From positions 5,608 through 69,607 of the forward strand of contig CAYQQU010000027.1 in assembly GCA_964419545.1 (NCBI GenBank): a stretch of 64,000 nucleotides of DNA, given 5' to 3'. The position numbers were made by a program, and so were the translations under genes. The DNA is from CAYQQU01 sp964419545. GTDB lineage: Bacteria > Bacteroidota > Bacteroidia > Chitinophagales > Saprospiraceae. The notes below the pieces were generated by a model. That model ran no database searches. It was not told the DNA's origin and saw only the letters and a program-made list of their open reading frames with translations. Of this stretch, positions 62,734 to 64,000 are shown piece after piece (position 1 is the stretch's first letter; each line of letters begins with the position of its first letter).

Positions 62734-63603
62734 TTGGGTAAGGAAACACGACTCCACCGTTCCACGACCGGCCGCTTCGTCAATACCCAAGGCGGCAGCC
62801 TGCTCCGGTGGTTCTTTCCCTTGCTGGCGCTGGGCGGCGTCGGAATACTGTGGATCACAGATGACGTAGCCGGTAATTTGCAGTACCAGGTCTATCAGGT
62901 GACCCGGCTCGAATGGCTGGAGAGCCGGTGGACGTACGGCTACCTGCACCTGTTTACCTTCTTGCCGGTCTTCGCGCTGAGTTTCGATCGCAACGTTCAC
63001 TATTATAAAAAGTGGAAAGCACTTTTGCCGGCGATCCTGATCGTTGGCGCGCCGTTCATCCTATGGGACGTATTTTTTACGGCCAGGGGGGTCTGGGGAT
63101 TCAACGAAGCCTATTTCTCCGGAGTCGAGGCGCTCGGCCTTCCGGTGGAAGAATGGCTCTTTTTTCTGACCGTCCCCTTCGCTTGCGTATTTATTTATGA
63201 GTGCCTGAATTTCTACGTTCGAAAGGACTTGCTTGCGCCCCTGGAGCCATTTTTCACTCCGGCGCTTGGTGTTTTATTCCTGCTGACAGGCGCATGGCAT
63301 TGGAACCGGATGTACACGTCTACTACGTTTTTGCTGGCCGGCAGCTTCCTGCTCTATCATTTTTTTTTCCTGAACGGCGCCTATCGCAGCCGCTTTTATC
63401 TGGCTTACCTGGTTAGCTTGCTCCCTTTTCTGCTGGTAAACGGCATTCTGACCGGTGGATACACCCGGGAGCCGGTGGTGCTTTATGATCCGGCCGAATT
63501 CCTGGGCGTGCGCATCACGTCGGTGCCTTTGGACGACGCAGCGTACGGATTCCTTCTCCTCTTCGGGGTAACCTCCCTCTTTGAACGGTTCAGAAAAAAA
63601 TAG
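62734..63603 (+). CDS. Fused heterodimer-type lycopene beta-cyclase (CrtYc-CrtYd like)
   Basis: An integral-membrane lycopene cyclase, about 230-289 residues with seven to eight hydrophobic segments. It has two repeats of the lycopene cyclase domain: the first contains FILWDVFFTARGVWGFNEAY and LPVEEWLFFLTVPFACVFIYE, the second ends ITSVPLDDAAYGFLLLF. These correspond to the fused CrtYc and CrtYd halves, as in Bacteroidota CrtYcd. The annotated TTG start (62734) gives an extra 66-residue N-terminal extension with one hydrophobic stretch that most homologues lack; a GTG at 62899 near VTRLEW is the alternative. It completes the crtI-crtB-cyclase operon. Confidence 0.85.
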   Translation: MGKETRLHRSTTGRFVNTQGGSLLRWFFPLLALGGVGILWITDDVAGNLQYQVYQVTRLEWLESRWTYGYLHLFTFLPVFALSFDRNVHYYKKWKALLPAILIVGAPFILWDVFFTARGVWGFNEAYFSGVEALGLPVEEWLFFLTVPFACVFIYECLNFYVRKDLLAPLEPFFTPALGVLFLLTGAWHWNRMYTSTTFLLAGSFLLYHFFFLNGAYRSRFYLAYLVSLLPFLLVNGILTGGYTREPVVLYDPAEFLGVRITSVPLDDAAYGFLLLFGVTSLFERFRKK

Positions 63604-63611
63604 CGAGGGTG

Positions 63612-63642
63612 TTGGCAGGTTAAGTGAAAAAGCTTATCTTTG
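63612..63642 (+). promoter_or_regulatory. rRNA-type promoter P1
   Basis: TTGG (63612-63615) and TATCTTTG (63635-63642) match the Bacteroidota -33 and -7 boxes with 19 nt between them. It begins nine bases after the lycopene cyclase stop and is the first of two tandem promoters in this final region. Confidence 0.75.
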
Positions 63643-63835
63643 TAAGCCCTGGATAACTGAACATACAGCAAGAATCTTCCAGAACAACAAGTTATTTCCC
63701 GTTAGCACCCAATCTTTCTTCTGAAAGAAATCGATCATCGCAGCTCAGGATTTTTTTACCTCAGCAAATGATGCTGAAGGAAAGTAAAGATGCGCGGCTG
63801 TTTTGAGAATTTGCTGAAAAAATCTTTCAAAAAGA

Positions 63836-63866
63836 TTGCAAGGGTTTGGTGAGCGACCTATCTTTG
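63836..63866 (+). promoter_or_regulatory. rRNA-type promoter P2
   Basis: TTGC (63836-63839) and TATCTTTG (63859-63866), again with 19-nt spacing. The 20 bases before the -33 box are A/T-rich (AAAAAATCTTTCAAAAAG) and look like an UP element. The identical -7 box and identical spacing to P1 suggest a strong dual-promoter array. Confidence 0.82.
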
Positions 63867-64000
63867 CAATCCCTTTTCGAAAGAGGTAAGGGAAAGACCA
63901 AAAAGTCGGAAAATAAACCGAAGATAAGATTGCCGTGATTTTTTTAGGGACGGAGTTGTTCCGGGAAGAATCCGGTGATCGAAGAGTTCATTGACACTGT
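63867..64000 (+). promoter_or_regulatory. Probable rRNA operon leader, continuing past the window
   Basis: The sequence after P2 is non-coding and ends AGAGTTCATTGACACTGT, closely resembling the GTTCxTTGACA element that precedes 16S rRNA genes in Bacteroidota. No 16S sequence is inside the window. The call that a ribosomal RNA operon starts just beyond base 64000 is inference from the promoters and leader. Confidence 0.6.

Overview
The window reads as chromosomal DNA from a GC-rich, pigmented member of the Bacteroidota, most likely a Saprospiria-type (Lewinella/Phaeodactylibacter-like) bacterium. Support comes from family markers: a giant type B T9SS adhesin with a gliding-motility C-terminal domain, a PorP/SprF protein, a PD40/OmpA protein, PorQ, a DUF6089 barrel, a lone atpD-atpC pair, carotenoid genes with a fused lycopene cyclase, and promoters of the Bacteroidota type (TTG/TTTG, 19 nt, TAnnTTTG). 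The taxonomic call is inference from gene content; no rRNA lies inside the window.

Layout. 1-6 kb: the end of secA, deoC, a SPOR protein, rodA, tgt and an LptF/G permease, then a 172-bp palindromic element. 6-19 kb: an RND/MMPL exporter and an OmpA protein; an AlkB-type hydroxylase divergent from a PaaE-like reductase and followed by a PhyH oxygenase; a translationally coupled GH3-LysE pair; YjbQ, a DUF6089 barrel, nadA, an RsmI-like methylase and scpA. 19.8-25.2 kb: a 550-bp non-coding block with two minus-strand terminators, then a minus-strand DUF5691 / MoxR-type AAA / DUF5682 operon. 25.4-34 kb: atpD-atpC with a clear promoter and terminator, pepP, a DUF1232 protein, a tocopherol cyclase-like protein, an orphan ExbD, a polysaccharide deacetylase, gltX and a small acidic protein.

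34-46 kb: a surface/secretion operon made of a 2386-residue T9SS adhesin, PorP/SprF, PD40/OmpA and a radical SAM/SPASM enzyme. 46-56 kb: a TPR protein, a thioredoxin-like protein, a multi-membrane-span patatin, UDP-glucose dehydrogenase, a MORN lipoprotein, PorQ and two tandem lipoprotein serpins. 56-64 kb: mfd, a rhodanese-fold lipoprotein without the catalytic Cys, and a carotenoid operon (crtI, crtB, lycopene cyclase). The last 400 bp hold two strong tandem promoters and a leader typical of an rRNA operon, which probably starts just beyond the right edge.

How the genes work together: most are housekeeping. The distinctive parts are the envelope and T9SS functions (adhesin operon, PorQ, serpins, OmpA proteins), lipid and carotenoid chemistry (AlkB/PhyH/reductase, tocopherol cyclase-like, CrtI/B/Y), and the DUF5691-AAA-DUF5682 module, which lacks the VWA and SWIM partners usually encoded beside it. 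The best candidates for something undescribed are that partial MoxR-type module with its terminator-bounded non-coding neighbour, the palindromic element, and the radical SAM gene tied to the T9SS adhesin.
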